DNA from: Pseudomonas syringae
GTDB taxonomy: Bacteria; Pseudomonadota; Gammaproteobacteria; Pseudomonadales; Pseudomonadaceae
NCBI RefSeq assembly: GCF_021606685.1
Contig: NZ_WKCB01000003.1
Coordinates: 62,001-126,000 of the forward strand
Reading direction: 5' to 3'
DNA length: 64,000 bases
The notes under the pieces were generated by a model. It worked only from the letters and a program-made list of their open reading frames with translations. It did no database searches and was not told the DNA's origin. Every line of letters starts with the position of its first letter. Within the stretch, counting starts at the first letter, position 1. The translations under genes and the position numbers were made by a program. This document shows, piece by piece, positions 48,990 to 57,315 of this stretch.

Positions 48990-49674
48990 AGTCGTGTTGC
49001 TCCGCGTCGCTCAACGGTTGGCTGGCGGTGCTGTCTTGCATGCGCAGCACCGTGCTGTCGCCCTGGGTTTCCAGCAGTTCGATGTTCTGCACCAGCTCGC
49101 CACCGTCGATATTGATCTGCGTGAACACCTGTTTGAGCAGCAGCGAACGCGGGATCAGCGTGAGCGTCCACTGCTTGGCTTCGCCTTGCAGTTGCAGCTC
49201 GAAGTCACGTTGCAAGCCGCTGCTGTCGCCCTGCAGCACGGCAAGGAACAGGCGATTTTGTTCGGCACCGGCGCTCTTGTTCGGCAGCAATTGCCAGCCA
49301 GCGGCGTCACGCCGGGCGATGCCTTGGGCGCTGATGCGGTAGTCCTGTTGCAGCGGAGTTTTCAGCAGCCACAGCAGGCCGTGGTCTTTGGCGAGCACGA
49401 AGGTGCCTTTGCTGACCAGCGGCTGGGGCAGGGCGCGCAAGTGTTTTTCCTGGGTGAAGTTGCCGTGGATCACTGAGGGCTTGGCTAACTGCTCGCTGAG
49501 TTGCTGCAGGTCAAAGGCCTGGGCGAATCCTGGAATACCCAGCAACAGGAACAGCGCGATCAATGTGGGAGCGGGCTTGCTCGCGAAGAGCCGGAGGGCG
49601 CCGCGCAGTGTCAGGGGAGCTGCGTCATCGTTGACGTCCATCGGGGGCAAGCCCCCTCCCACATTGGATTTCAT
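48979..49674 (-). CDS. apeL: LolA-like carrier ApeL with a REPIN-encoded N-terminal extension
   Basis: A 231-residue LolA-like periplasmic carrier (DLQQLSEQLAKPSVIHGNFTQEK, LPQPLVSKGTFVLAKDHGLLW). The only ATG that overlaps the apeK stop is at 49674. From it, codons 2-37 are read through an inserted REPIN, after which the expected signal peptide LIALFLLLGIPGFAQA begins. The frame is kept. If used, the signal carries a long acidic N-terminal stretch. A TTG at 49563 directly before the hydrophobic core is the alternative start. The rest of the protein is intact. Confidence 0.8.
   Translation of the reverse strand: MKSNVGGGLPPMDVNDDAAPLTLRGALRLFASKPAPTLIALFLLLGIPGFAQAFDLQQLSEQLAKPSVIHGNFTQEKHLRALPQPLVSKGTFVLAKDHGLLWLLKTPLQQDYRISAQGIARRDAAGWQLLPNKSAGAEQNRLFLAVLQGDSSGLQRDFELQLQGEAKQWTLTLIPRSLLLKQVFTQINIDGGELVQNIELLETQGDSTVLRMQDSTASQPLSDAEQHDFAQ
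49564..49663. repeat. REPIN inserted at the 5' end of apeL
   Basis: Inverted arms tgtgggagcgggcttgctcg and gggggcaagccccctcccac lie between the apeL ATG and its signal peptide codons. It is the one REPIN in the window that falls within a coding frame. Confidence 0.85.
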
Positions 49675-50096
49675 TTCAAGGCTCTCTCTACGGCGTCGGT
49701 GAAGACTTTGGGGGAGGCCAGCTGCATCTCGCGGCTGGCGATCTCGACGGCGACCTGCACGGTGCTGGCGCGGGTCAGGCGTTCGCCGCTGGCGAGGTCG
49801 GTAATCAGGTAATTCACCTTCAAACGGTTCTCCCATTCCACCAGGCTGGCGCGCACGTTGATTGTTTGGCCAAAGGTGGCGCCGCGCACGTAGCGCAGCT
49901 GCAGGTCGATCACCGGCCAGGCGTAGCCGGCTTCGAGCATGGCCGTGTAGTTGTGGCCGAGCTTGTCCAGCAGCGCGCAGCGCGCCACTTCCAGGTACTT
50001 CACGTAATGCCCGTGCCACACCACGTTCATGGTGTCGATGTCGAAAAACGGCACGAGGATTTCGGTGTCGCTGTGCAGCACACCTGGGCTACGCAT
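49671..50096 (-). CDS. apeK: Hotdog thioesterase, ApeK
   Basis: A 141-residue 4HBT-type thioesterase. The catalytic Asp region FFDIDTMNVVWHGHYVKYLE (residues 17-36) is the YbgC/4-hydroxybenzoyl-CoA thioesterase signature. It may hydrolyse polyene or starter thioesters. Its ATG overlaps the ammonia-lyase stop and its TGA overlaps the apeL start. Confidence 0.88.
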   Translation of the reverse strand: MRSPGVLHSDTEILVPFFDIDTMNVVWHGHYVKYLEVARCALLDKLGHNYTAMLEAGYAWPVIDLQLRYVRGATFGQTINVRASLVEWENRLKVNYLITDLASGERLTRASTVQVAVEIASREMQLASPKVFTDAVERALK

Positions 50097-51630
50097 GCAG
50101 CCTCCAGTGTTGCTCGGCGATGCGTTGCAGGCACAGGCGCAGTTCGCCTTCCAGGGCGCGGTCTTCGATCACCGGTGGGAAGTCCTTGGCCAGTTCTTCC
50201 TGCATGGCGGCCAGTGCTGGTGGCAGCGGGCGTGCATCCTCGGCCTGGGCACGCAGCCACACGCCTTGGTTGGCCGCGAGCAAGGTGGCGGCGGCGACCT
50301 GTTCGGTCAGCTCCAGCACGCGTATCGCGTCGCGGGCGGCGATGGTGCCCATGCTCACTTTGTCCTGGTTATGGCACTCGGTGGAGCGTGAGAATACGCT
50401 GGCCGGCATGGTGTTTTTCAGCGCTTCGGCGGTCCAGGCGCTGGTGCCGATCTGCACGGCCTTGAAGCCATGGTTGATCATCGCGCGGTCCGCCGGGGCG
50501 CCGGACAGGTTGCTCGGCAGGCCGTGGTTGTAACGCACGTCCACCAGCAGCGCGAGCTGGCGGTCGAGCAGGTCGGCGACGTTGGCGACCAGGGTCTTGA
50601 GGCTGTCCATGGCAAAGGCAATATGCCCGCCGTAGAAGTGCCCGCCATGCAGCACGCGTTCTTCTTCGGCGTCGATGATCGGGTTGTCGTTGGCGCTGTT
50701 CAGTTCGATCTCGATAAACGAGCGCAGCCAGTTCAGGCTGTCGGCCAGCACGCCGAGGACGTGGGGTGCGCAACGCAGCGAGTAACGGTCCTGCAGGCGG
50801 TGCAGCGGCGCTGTCGGTGCGTCGATGGCCAGGTCCTTGCGCAACCAGGCGGCAACTTGCATCTGCCCCGGGTGCGGTTTGGCGGCGAACAGGCGCTCGT
50901 CAAAGTGCTCCGGGTTGCCTTGCAGCGCCACCACGTTCAGTGCAGTGATGCGCGTGGCCAGCTGCAGCAGGTAGTCAGCGCGGGCGAAGGCCAGGCAGGC
51001 GAGGCCCGTCATCACGGCGGTGCCGTTCATCAGCGCCAGGGCTTCCTTGGGGCGCAATACCAGCGGCGCCCAGCCGAGTTCGCGGTGCACATCGGCGGCC
51101 TGGCGACGTTCGCCACGGAACAGCACCTCGCGCTCGCCGGACAAAGTCGCGGCCACGTAGGACAGCGGCGTCAGGTCACCGCTGGCGCCTACCGAGCCTT
51201 CTTCCGGGATCAGCGGCAGCACGTCGTGTTCAAGGAACGCGTGCAGACGCTCCAGCAGCTCCACGCGAACCCCGGAGACGCCATGGCACAGCGACTGCAA
51301 ACGCGCCGCCAGCACCGCGCGGGTGGCCTGGGCGTCGAGCAGTTTGCCCAAACCGCAGCCGTGGAAGGTGTACAGGTGGCGCGGCAAGGCCTCGACGTGC
51401 TGCAGCGGTACGGCCACCACGCATGAGTCGCCGTAGCCGGTGGTGACGCCGTAAATCACGCCTTCCTTGTCCAGCAGCGAGTCGAGGAACTGCGCGCCCT
51501 TGGCGATGCGCTGGCGATAGGCGGCATCGCCCTGCAGCTGGGTAGGCGCCTGACGGTTGGCCAGGGCCAGCACGTCTTCGATGCACAGGGGGCGTTCGCC
51601 AAAGGTTACTGGCTCAAGATGCGTCGTCAT
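50089..51630 (-). CDS. MIO-type aromatic amino-acid ammonia-lyase (HAL/TAL/PAL family)
   Basis: A 513-residue ammonia-lyase. The ASG triad at residues 149-151 (GSVGASGDLTPLSYVAA) would form the MIO cofactor, and Tyr60 (IYGVTTGYG) matches the catalytic tyrosine. At the substrate-selectivity site it has Phe89-His90. Histidine lyases usually have Ser-His there, tyrosine lyases His-Leu, phenylalanine lyases Phe-Leu. Within an APE operon the likely job is to make a cinnamate-type starter, such as 4-coumarate from tyrosine. Standard annotation would call it hutH; that is doubtful here. Confidence 0.85.
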   Translation of the reverse strand: MTTHLEPVTFGERPLCIEDVLALANRQAPTQLQGDAAYRQRIAKGAQFLDSLLDKEGVIYGVTTGYGDSCVVAVPLQHVEALPRHLYTFHGCGLGKLLDAQATRAVLAARLQSLCHGVSGVRVELLERLHAFLEHDVLPLIPEEGSVGASGDLTPLSYVAATLSGEREVLFRGERRQAADVHRELGWAPLVLRPKEALALMNGTAVMTGLACLAFARADYLLQLATRITALNVVALQGNPEHFDERLFAAKPHPGQMQVAAWLRKDLAIDAPTAPLHRLQDRYSLRCAPHVLGVLADSLNWLRSFIEIELNSANDNPIIDAEEERVLHGGHFYGGHIAFAMDSLKTLVANVADLLDRQLALLVDVRYNHGLPSNLSGAPADRAMINHGFKAVQIGTSAWTAEALKNTMPASVFSRSTECHNQDKVSMGTIAARDAIRVLELTEQVAAATLLAANQGVWLRAQAEDARPLPPALAAMQEELAKDFPPVIEDRALEGELRLCLQRIAEQHWRLHA

Positions 51631-52549
51631 CGGTCTTCCAGAAAGGGTAAAAGTTGAACCATTGTTGGGGCGCTTCCAGGCAGAACTGGCCCAGGCGTGC
51701 GGCGTAGCGCGCGGTCCACAGGGCGATGACCTGCTCGCGGGTGCTGCGTTTCCATTCGATCAACGCTGCGAACGGCTCAATCGTCAGGCGATAGCGGCCG
51801 TTGTGCTTGAGGCACATCAGCAGGTTCACCGGGCATTTGAGCAGGCCGGCCAGCAGCCACGGGCCTTGGGGAAAGGCGGCGTCATGGCCGAGGAAATCCA
51901 CGCGCACCGTGCGCCCGCCATGCAGCGGCACGCGGTCGCCGGCAATGGCCAGCCACTCGCCGTCATCCAGGCGCTGGCTGAGCAGCAGCATGGTGGCCGG
52001 GTCCAGCTCGCTGACCTGGATCAGGCGCAAATGGGTCGCGCCAGCCTCGCCCAGCAAGCGGTTGAAACGCTCGGCGTGCTTGGTGTGCACCAGCACATTC
52101 ATGGTCACTTGCTCGCCGATTTCGGCCAGCGCGCGGCACACTTCGAGGTTGCCCAGGTGCGCGCCCACCAGCATCTGCCCGCGTTCGCCACGCAATTGCC
52201 CGCGCAGTTTGGCCGGGTCGTTGATCTCGATCTGTTCCAGGCGCAGCTTGCCGTTCCACACGTCGAGCTTGTCGAGCAGCGCGTCGGCAAAGGCCATGAA
52301 CTGGCCGAAGACTCTGCGGTGGGTAGGGCGCAGCGCCTCGCGACCGCTCCAGTCGGCCAGGCGCTGCTGGTATTGCCAGGCGCTCTGGCGCGCGGTGCGG
52401 CCGAACAGGAAGAAATACAGCACGATGCCGTACAGCAGGGGGCTCAGCAGCCGGCGCCCGAGGACCTTGGCGGCAAGGGCGGTGAGTTTCATCAGCCAGT
52501 AGCTGCCGCGTTCCTCGCGGTCGGCCCAGTGCTTGCTGCTGTCGCTCAT
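51614..52549 (-). CDS. LpxL/HtrB-type lipid acyltransferase (acyltransferase part of ApeJ)
   Basis: A 311-residue lysophospholipid/lipid A-type acyltransferase. The HxxxxE-like active site AHLGNLEVCRAL is near residue 128, and RVPLHGGRTVRVDFLG with FPQGPWLLAG follows. In the E. coli cluster this function is fused to a glycosyltransferase as ApeJ; here it is a separate gene overlapping the glycosyltransferase by four bases. It may attach a fatty acyl or polyene chain to the lipid anchor. Confidence 0.82.
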   Translation of the reverse strand: MSDSSKHWADREERGSYWLMKLTALAAKVLGRRLLSPLLYGIVLYFFLFGRTARQSAWQYQQRLADWSGREALRPTHRRVFGQFMAFADALLDKLDVWNGKLRLEQIEINDPAKLRGQLRGERGQMLVGAHLGNLEVCRALAEIGEQVTMNVLVHTKHAERFNRLLGEAGATHLRLIQVSELDPATMLLLSQRLDDGEWLAIAGDRVPLHGGRTVRVDFLGHDAAFPQGPWLLAGLLKCPVNLLMCLKHNGRYRLTIEPFAALIEWKRSTREQVIALWTARYAARLGQFCLEAPQQWFNFYPFWKTDDDAS

Positions 52550-53280
52550 GCCTGCCACCGTCGCCACAGGATCATCGGCGCACGCACCAACATGCCGAAA
52601 AACAAGCGGGTGTGCATGGCCGAGATGCGCACGTTGTCGCGGAACAAGCGAAAGTGTGAGAGGCCATCGGCGGGGTAGTGCACCTGGGTTGGCAGCCAGC
52701 GCATCGGCTGATTGCGCCAGGCCAGGCGCACCAGGATGTCCGAGTCGAAATCCATGCGCGTGCCGATGTAGGCCGAGTTCATCAGCGCCAGCACCGGTGC
52801 CAGCGGGTATACGCGAAAGCCGCACATCGAGTCGCGAATCTGCAGCGACAGGGTGTTGATCCACACCCACACGTGGGTCAGGTAGCGCGCATACAGGCGG
52901 CCCTTGGGCACGCTTTCGTCGTATTCGGGGTAGCCGCAAATAATCGCATTGGGTTGCCGGCGCGAGGCGTCGATAAACGTCTCGACTTCGCGCAGGTCGT
53001 GCTGGCCGTCGGCGTCCACTTGCAGGGCATGGGAGTAACCCAGGCGCGCCGCTTCGCGGAAACCGGCCATCACCGCGCCGCCTTTGCCCTGGTTGTTGGG
53101 CAGGGTCAGCAGGGTGACGTTATCCAGGCTCGCCAACTGTGCCAGCACCGCCGCGCACGCCGGGCTGCTGCCGTCGTCCACCAACAGGCAGGGCAAGCCG
53201 CTGTTGAGCAGGCTGTGCACCACGGCCGGTACGGCGGCTTCGTGGTTGTAGACCGGGATCAGGGCGCAGGGTTTATGCAT
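52546..53280 (-). CDS. apeJ: Family 2 glycosyltransferase (glycosyltransferase part of ApeJ)
   Basis: A 244-residue GT-A enzyme. It starts MHKPCALIPVYNHE and has VDDGSSPA, NQGKGGAVMAG and the metal-binding QVDADGQHD (DxD type) near residue 95. It probably adds a sugar or initiates the lipid carrier of the aryl polyene. A 14-codon upstream extension is rejected because it reads duplicated non-coding DNA. Its first 80 bases are copied in the tandem duplication just upstream. Confidence 0.87.
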   Translation of the reverse strand: MHKPCALIPVYNHEAAVPAVVHSLLNSGLPCLLVDDGSSPACAAVLAQLASLDNVTLLTLPNNQGKGGAVMAGFREAARLGYSHALQVDADGQHDLREVETFIDASRRQPNAIICGYPEYDESVPKGRLYARYLTHVWVWINTLSLQIRDSMCGFRVYPLAPVLALMNSAYIGTRMDFDSDILVRLAWRNQPMRWLPTQVHYPADGLSHFRLFRDNVRISAMHTRLFFGMLVRAPMILWRRWQA

Positions 53281-53326
53281 GACCAGTGTCCCTGAGTCGG
53301 CTGTGATTATTGTGGCAAGCAAGCTT

Positions 53327-53461
53327 GTTGTGGCGAGCGGGCTTGCCCGCGTTGGAGTGCGCAGCGCTCCCCATCCAGACGCTGCGCAGTGTCAGGAGGA
53401 TTTCGGGTGGTTGTTTTGGGGCTGCTGCGCAGCCCAACGCGGGCAAGCCCGCTCGCCACAA
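53327..53461. repeat. REPIN, copy 1 of the duplicated unit
   Basis: Outer arms ttgtggcgagcgggcttgcc and their inverse, with an inner pair ctgcgcag-type stem. Same type as the element at 16904. Confidence 0.85.
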
Positions 53462-53465
53462 GAGC

Positions 53466-53579
53466 TTATCCATCAACCTTCTCCAGCTGGATCCGGCCGC
53501 TGTTGAGCAGGCTGCTGACCGCCGCGGGTACGGCGGCTTCGTGGTTGTAGACCGGGATCAGGGCGCAGGGCTTATGCAT
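53466..53579 (-). pseudogene. Chimeric 37-codon relic: apeJ start fused to apeHI end
   Basis: From the ATG at 53579 the frame reads the first 26 codons of the glycosyltransferase (MHKPCALIPVYNHE...SLL), then the last codons of the ligase-dehydratase ([11 protein letters not shown]) and its stop. It is the joint created by the tandem duplication. A functional product is unlikely. Confidence 0.8.
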
Positions 53580-53625
53580 GACCAGTGTCCCTGAGTCGGC
53601 TGTGATGAGTGTGGCAAGCAAGCTT

Positions 53626-53760
53626 GTTGTGGCGAGCGGGCTTGCCCGCGTTGGAGTGCGCAGCACTCCCCATCCAGACGCTGCGCAGTGTCTGGAGGAT
53701 TTCGGGTGGTTGTTTTGGGGCTGCTGCGCAGCCCAACGCGGGCAAGCCCGCTCGCCACAA
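53626..53760. repeat. REPIN, copy 2 of the duplicated unit
   Basis: Same arms as copy 1, with a few base differences, lying directly downstream of apeHI. Confidence 0.85.
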
Positions 53761-53782
53761 TAAGCCCGCTCGCCAGGAAAGC

Positions 53783-55453
53783 TTATCCATCCACCTTCTC
53801 CAACTGTATCCGGCCGCTGGAGCAGGCGGCGACGCCGTTGCGGTAGGCGAAGTAGAGCTTGCCGCGCTCCGCGTCGAAGCGCAGGTGCAGTTCGATAGCG
53901 TCGCCGGGGCGTACCAGTTGCTGGAACTTGAGCACTTCCATCCCGGCAAAGGTCGCCGGCAGGTTCATCAGTTGCTGGCCCAGATTGAACGCCCACTCCA
54001 CCTGCACCACGCCCGGCAGCACCGGGGTCACGGGGAAGTGGCCGCTGAAGTAGGCCAGGTCCGGCGGCACGACAAGTTGCACGGTCCATTCGCCATCGGC
54101 CTCGACGCGCTCCAACACGTGCGGCGCCTTTGGCCGGGGCGCCAGCAGCAGCGCTTCGACGTCGGCCTGGGGCAGCTTGCCTTGGCTGTTAAGGGGCAGC
54201 TGCCGCAGCAGCCGCCAGCGACGCGGCAGGGCCAGGGCTTCGCAATGTTGGCTCAAGTGCTGACGCAGGGTTTGGGTGACCGTGCGCCGCCCCTGGTTGC
54301 GCAGTGCATGCAGGCCTTCGGCGCTGAGCACCACCAGCGCACCGAGGGACGCGCGGTTTTCCTGGACCACGCCCAAGCGGGTGTCGGCGACCCACGGGTG
54401 GGCCATCAGCGCGTGTTCGAGCATCGGCAGGGAGATGCGTTTTTCTTCCAGCTTGACGATACGGTCCAGGCGGCCGAGCAGCTCGAAGCGGCCATCGGCA
54501 TGGATGCGCGCAGCGTCGGCGGTCTGTTCGATGTGCCCGGCAGGCAGGTAAGGCGAGGCAATGCGCAGCGCGCCATCGGCATCCTGGCTCAGTTGTACGT
54601 CGGCAAACGGCTGCCAGGGCTGGGCGCCCTGGCGCCAGGCGATGCCGCCGGTTTCCGAGCTGCCGAGGATTTCGGTGGGCCATTGCTGCAAGCGCTCGTA
54701 AAGGCTGCCAGCCGCCTCGATGGGCAGGGCGCCGCCGGAGGAGAACACCCGCGCCACCTGGCTCAGCGCAGGCCAGTCGAGGTTATCGCCCATGCGCTTG
54801 AGCAGCGCCGGGCTCGCTACCCAGGCGAACTGCGCGTGCGCGCGGCTGGCGCGCTGCATGTCTTCGGGGAAGGCCAGTTGTTTGCGCACAAAGGTGCGAC
54901 CGGCGCACAGCGGCCACAGCACGCGAAACAGCAGGCCGTAGATATGCTGGGTGGCGACGCTGCCGATGATGCAGGCATCTTGCAGGTCTGCGCCCCACAA
55001 GGCTTCCAGCGCCTCGACTTCATTGGCCAGCTGGCGCAGGGTTTTGTCGATGCGCTTGGGTTCACCGCTGGAACCGGAGGTGCACAGGCTCAGTTGACAA
55101 GTGTCCAGGTCGAGCGCAGCAGGGCTCAAGGGTGTTTGATACAGCGCATCCAGATCGGCCGCGTCCACCAGCCAGGCATCAACGCTCGTGTCCCAGCGTT
55201 GGCGGGTCTGCGGTTGCAGGTCGGCGGGCAGCAGCACGCCGGCCCCGGCGCGCCAGGCGCCCAGCAGGGCAATCGCCAGCAGACCGGCGTCTTCCAAGTG
55301 CACCGCCAGGCGCTGGACGCCCCGCGCTTGCAGGCCTGCCGCCAGGCTCAGGGCATGCGCCCACAGCTGGGCATGATTCATCGCAGGTTCGGTGGTGACC
55401 AAACGCTGGTGCAGCGGCTCAAGCAGCATGTGCTCAAGTTTCAACCCATTCAT
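53783..55453 (-). CDS. Fused acyl ligase (AMP-binding) and hotdog dehydratase, ApeH-ApeI
   Basis: A 556-residue fusion. Residues 1-430 are an adenylate-forming ligase: [13 protein letters not shown] (phosphate loop), [33 protein letters not shown] and the catalytic Lys in LNSQGKLPQ. Residues about 440-556 are an ApeI/FabA-like hotdog dehydratase ([23 protein letters not shown]). In E. coli these are two proteins. It would activate the aromatic starter onto the carrier protein and dehydrate the chain. Start MNGLKLEHM overlaps the apeG stop by four bases. Confidence 0.87.
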   Translation of the reverse strand: MNGLKLEHMLLEPLHQRLVTTEPAMNHAQLWAHALSLAAGLQARGVQRLAVHLEDAGLLAIALLGAWRAGAGVLLPADLQPQTRQRWDTSVDAWLVDAADLDALYQTPLSPAALDLDTCQLSLCTSGSSGEPKRIDKTLRQLANEVEALEALWGADLQDACIIGSVATQHIYGLLFRVLWPLCAGRTFVRKQLAFPEDMQRASRAHAQFAWVASPALLKRMGDNLDWPALSQVARVFSSGGALPIEAAGSLYERLQQWPTEILGSSETGGIAWRQGAQPWQPFADVQLSQDADGALRIASPYLPAGHIEQTADAARIHADGRFELLGRLDRIVKLEEKRISLPMLEHALMAHPWVADTRLGVVQENRASLGALVVLSAEGLHALRNQGRRTVTQTLRQHLSQHCEALALPRRWRLLRQLPLNSQGKLPQADVEALLLAPRPKAPHVLERVEADGEWTVQLVVPPDLAYFSGHFPVTPVLPGVVQVEWAFNLGQQLMNLPATFAGMEVLKFQQLVRPGDAIELHLRFDAERGKLYFAYRNGVAACSSGRIQLEKVDG

Positions 55454-55995
55454 ACGCGGCCTCGAACCCTTTGTCGTACCAGCCATTCCACGGCAAACAA
55501 CAGCCCCATCAGCCCGTAGGCGATCAGGCCGTTGTACAACGTCCACCAGCTCAGCGGCGCCCACAGGGTGAGGGCGGCGGCGAGCAGGCCATTACACAGA
55601 AAAAACACACTCCACACCACGGTGACCTGGCGCGTGTACACAATCGCGTGGGGTGGTAGCACCGGCTCGGTCATACGCGCCAGGCGCTCCACCATCGGCG
55701 GGCCGTATTTCAGGCTGAGGCCGAACAGCGCCAGCATGAACGCGCTGACCAGGCTCGGGTACCAGCGCAGCAGGTGCGGGTTGTCGAACCAGGCCAGCAA
55801 CAGGCAAAACACAATCACCGCCAAGGCCATCCAGCGGCTGCCGGGGCGACGTGCGCCGGTCAATGCCCGCAACAGCCACAGGCCGCCGAGCAGCAGGCCG
55901 AATTGCCATGGCGCAAAATGCTCGGTGCCGTAATACACCGCGAAGGGGTACAGCAGCCCCGCCAACAACAGGCCAAGGCCGATCAGCCGGCTCAT
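55450..55995 (-). CDS. apeG: COG4648-type inner-membrane protein, ApeG
   Basis: A 181-residue membrane protein with about six helices (LIGLGLLLAGLLYPFAVYYG, WMALAVIVFCLLLAWF, LVSAFMLALFGLSLKYG and three more). A conserved partner in APE clusters; function unknown. ATGA overlap with apeF. Confidence 0.82.
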   Translation of the reverse strand: MSRLIGLGLLLAGLLYPFAVYYGTEHFAPWQFGLLLGGLWLLRALTGARRPGSRWMALAVIVFCLLLAWFDNPHLLRWYPSLVSAFMLALFGLSLKYGPPMVERLARMTEPVLPPHAIVYTRQVTVVWSVFFLCNGLLAAALTLWAPLSWWTLYNGLIAYGLMGLLFAVEWLVRQRVRGRV

Positions 55996-56246
55996 GCGGC
56001 CGGCGTGACCAGACGGTACACCGCCTCAACCACGTCGTTGACGGTGCGCACTGCCTTGAATTCTTCGGCAGCGATCTTCTTGCCGGTCTGGCGCTTGATA
56101 TGGTCGATCAAGTCGACGGCATCGATGCTGTCGATTTCCAGGTCCTGATACAGGTTGGCATCAAGGGTGACGCGCTCAGGCGGCAGTTCAAACAGTTCCA
56201 CCAAGGCATCGCGCAAGGTGTTGAAAATATCGTCACGAGTTTGCAT
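55992..56246 (-). CDS. apeF: Acyl carrier protein, ApeF
   Basis: An 84-residue acyl carrier protein. The phosphopantetheine serine is in LEIDSIDAVDLIDH near residue 40. Four-helix ACP pattern throughout. One of the two carriers of the pathway; it follows the other ACP by nine bases. Confidence 0.9.
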   Translation of the reverse strand: MQTRDDIFNTLRDALVELFELPPERVTLDANLYQDLEIDSIDAVDLIDHIKRQTGKKIAAEEFKAVRTVNDVVEAVYRLVTPAA

Positions 56247-56255
56247 GGTCCGGTC

Positions 56256-56525
56256 TCAAGCTGCCTGTCTGGCCGTGACGAACGCCGCAAGGCTGGCCAC
56301 GTTGGTGAAGTGATTGCGGGTGTCCTTGGCGTCGGCATCGATTTTGATGCCGTACTTTTTCTGGATCGCCAGGCCCAATTCCAGGGCGTCTACCGAATCC
56401 AGGCCCAGGCCTTCGCCGAACAGGGTTTGCTCGCTACCGATGTCGTCGACGCTGATGTCTTCCAGGCCCAGGGCCTCGATGATCAGCGTCTTTATGTCGT
56501 GCTCAAGGCGGTGTTGGTCGCTCAT
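56256..56525 (-). CDS. apeE: Acyl carrier protein, ApeE
   Basis: An 89-residue acyl carrier protein. The phosphopantetheine serine lies in GLGLDSVDALELGLAI near residue 43. Starts at MSDQHRLEHDIK, inside the end of the upstream acyltransferase gene (23-base overlap); a longer frame is rejected. In characterised systems ApeE carries the growing polyene. Confidence 0.9.
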   Translation of the reverse strand: MSDQHRLEHDIKTLIIEALGLEDISVDDIGSEQTLFGEGLGLDSVDALELGLAIQKKYGIKIDADAKDTRNHFTNVASLAAFVTARQAA

Positions 56526-57315
56526 CTTCGGCGAGCTCCTTAATAAAATAGTGATGCAGGTAATCGTTGAGCTTGCGTGAAGCCTGGGGCGCAGGCCCGA
56601 GTGCAGCAAAGGCTTGTGGTTCTATATCGGCCCCCACGCGCAAACTGAAGTGCACGCGGCATTTAGGGATGCGATACCAGGGTTCGGCCTTGGTCAGCGT
56701 CGTGGGGCTGACCTTGATCACCACGGGGGTGATGATTGTCGCACCGCGCAGTGCAATGGCGGCGCCCCCGCGATGAAAGGCAGGCGCCGCGCCGGGTGTG
56801 GTGCGGGTGCCCTCGGGAAAGATGATCAGGGTCTGGCCGCTTTTCAGGGCATCGGCCGCCGCATCGAGCATCTCGGCGCTGCCGTCGTTGCTGATATAGC
56901 CCGCGTCGCGCACCGGGCCGCGGGTGAAGGGGTTTTGCCACAGGCTCTGCTTGACCACGCAGTTGGCCTGGCGCACCAGACCGATCAAAAACACGACGTC
57001 GATCAGCGACGGGTGGTTGGCGATGATCATCTGGCCTGGGCGGCCGAGTTGGTCGGCGCCTTCGACGCTGTAGGTCAACACGCCGGCTTTTTGCATCAGG
57101 CGGATAAAGAACCAGAACAGCCAACTGATGGTGTGGCGGGCACGGCGCCGGTGGTTGGCCGCGTCTCCGGGCAAGCAACTGAGCAGGGGAAATACCAGCA
57201 AACGCAGGCACAGCCCACCGAAGCCGAACAGCGTGAAGCTGGCGGCGGTGGCAAACAGGCGCCAGTAGTAGGCGTCCCGTGGTTTGGCGGTCAGGGCTTG
57301 CGTTGCCAGTTCCAT
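56503..57315 (-). CDS. apeD: PlsC-type acyltransferase, ApeD
   Basis: A 270-residue 1-acylglycerol-3-phosphate-type acyltransferase. Membrane helices near the N-terminus are followed by the HX4D motif NHPSLID near residue 95 and FPEGTRTT near 168. It likely acylates the lipid anchor. Starts MELATQALTAKP; overlaps apeC by 25 bases. Confidence 0.86.
   Translation of the reverse strand: MELATQALTAKPRDAYYWRLFATAASFTLFGFGGLCLRLLVFPLLSCLPGDAANHRRRARHTISWLFWFFIRLMQKAGVLTYSVEGADQLGRPGQMIIANHPSLIDVVFLIGLVRQANCVVKQSLWQNPFTRGPVRDAGYISNDGSAEMLDAAADALKSGQTLIIFPEGTRTTPGAAPAFHRGGAAIALRGATIITPVVIKVSPTTLTKAEPWYRIPKCRVHFSLRVGADIEPQAFAALGPAPQASRKLNDYLHHYFIKELAEDERPTPP

Larger units (their letters stand above)
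53198..53813. repeat. Tandem duplication (about 299 + 317 bp) at the apeHI/apeJ junction
   Basis: The segment 53198-53496 is repeated nearly identically at 53497-53813. Each copy holds the 5' end of apeJ, a REPIN and the last codons of apeHI. The second copy has an extra 18 bases (taagcccgctcgccagga) that repeat the REP end. This occupies the 500-bp gap in an otherwise gap-free operon. Confidence 0.93.

Noticed and set aside
50089..51630. A histidine utilisation (hutH) gene
   Set aside because: No other hut genes are nearby, the gene overlaps pigment genes on both sides, and its selectivity residues are not those typical of histidine lyases.
53198..53813. A CRISPR-like or satellite array
   Set aside because: There are only two units of about 300 bp, and their content is explained by gene ends and REPINs.
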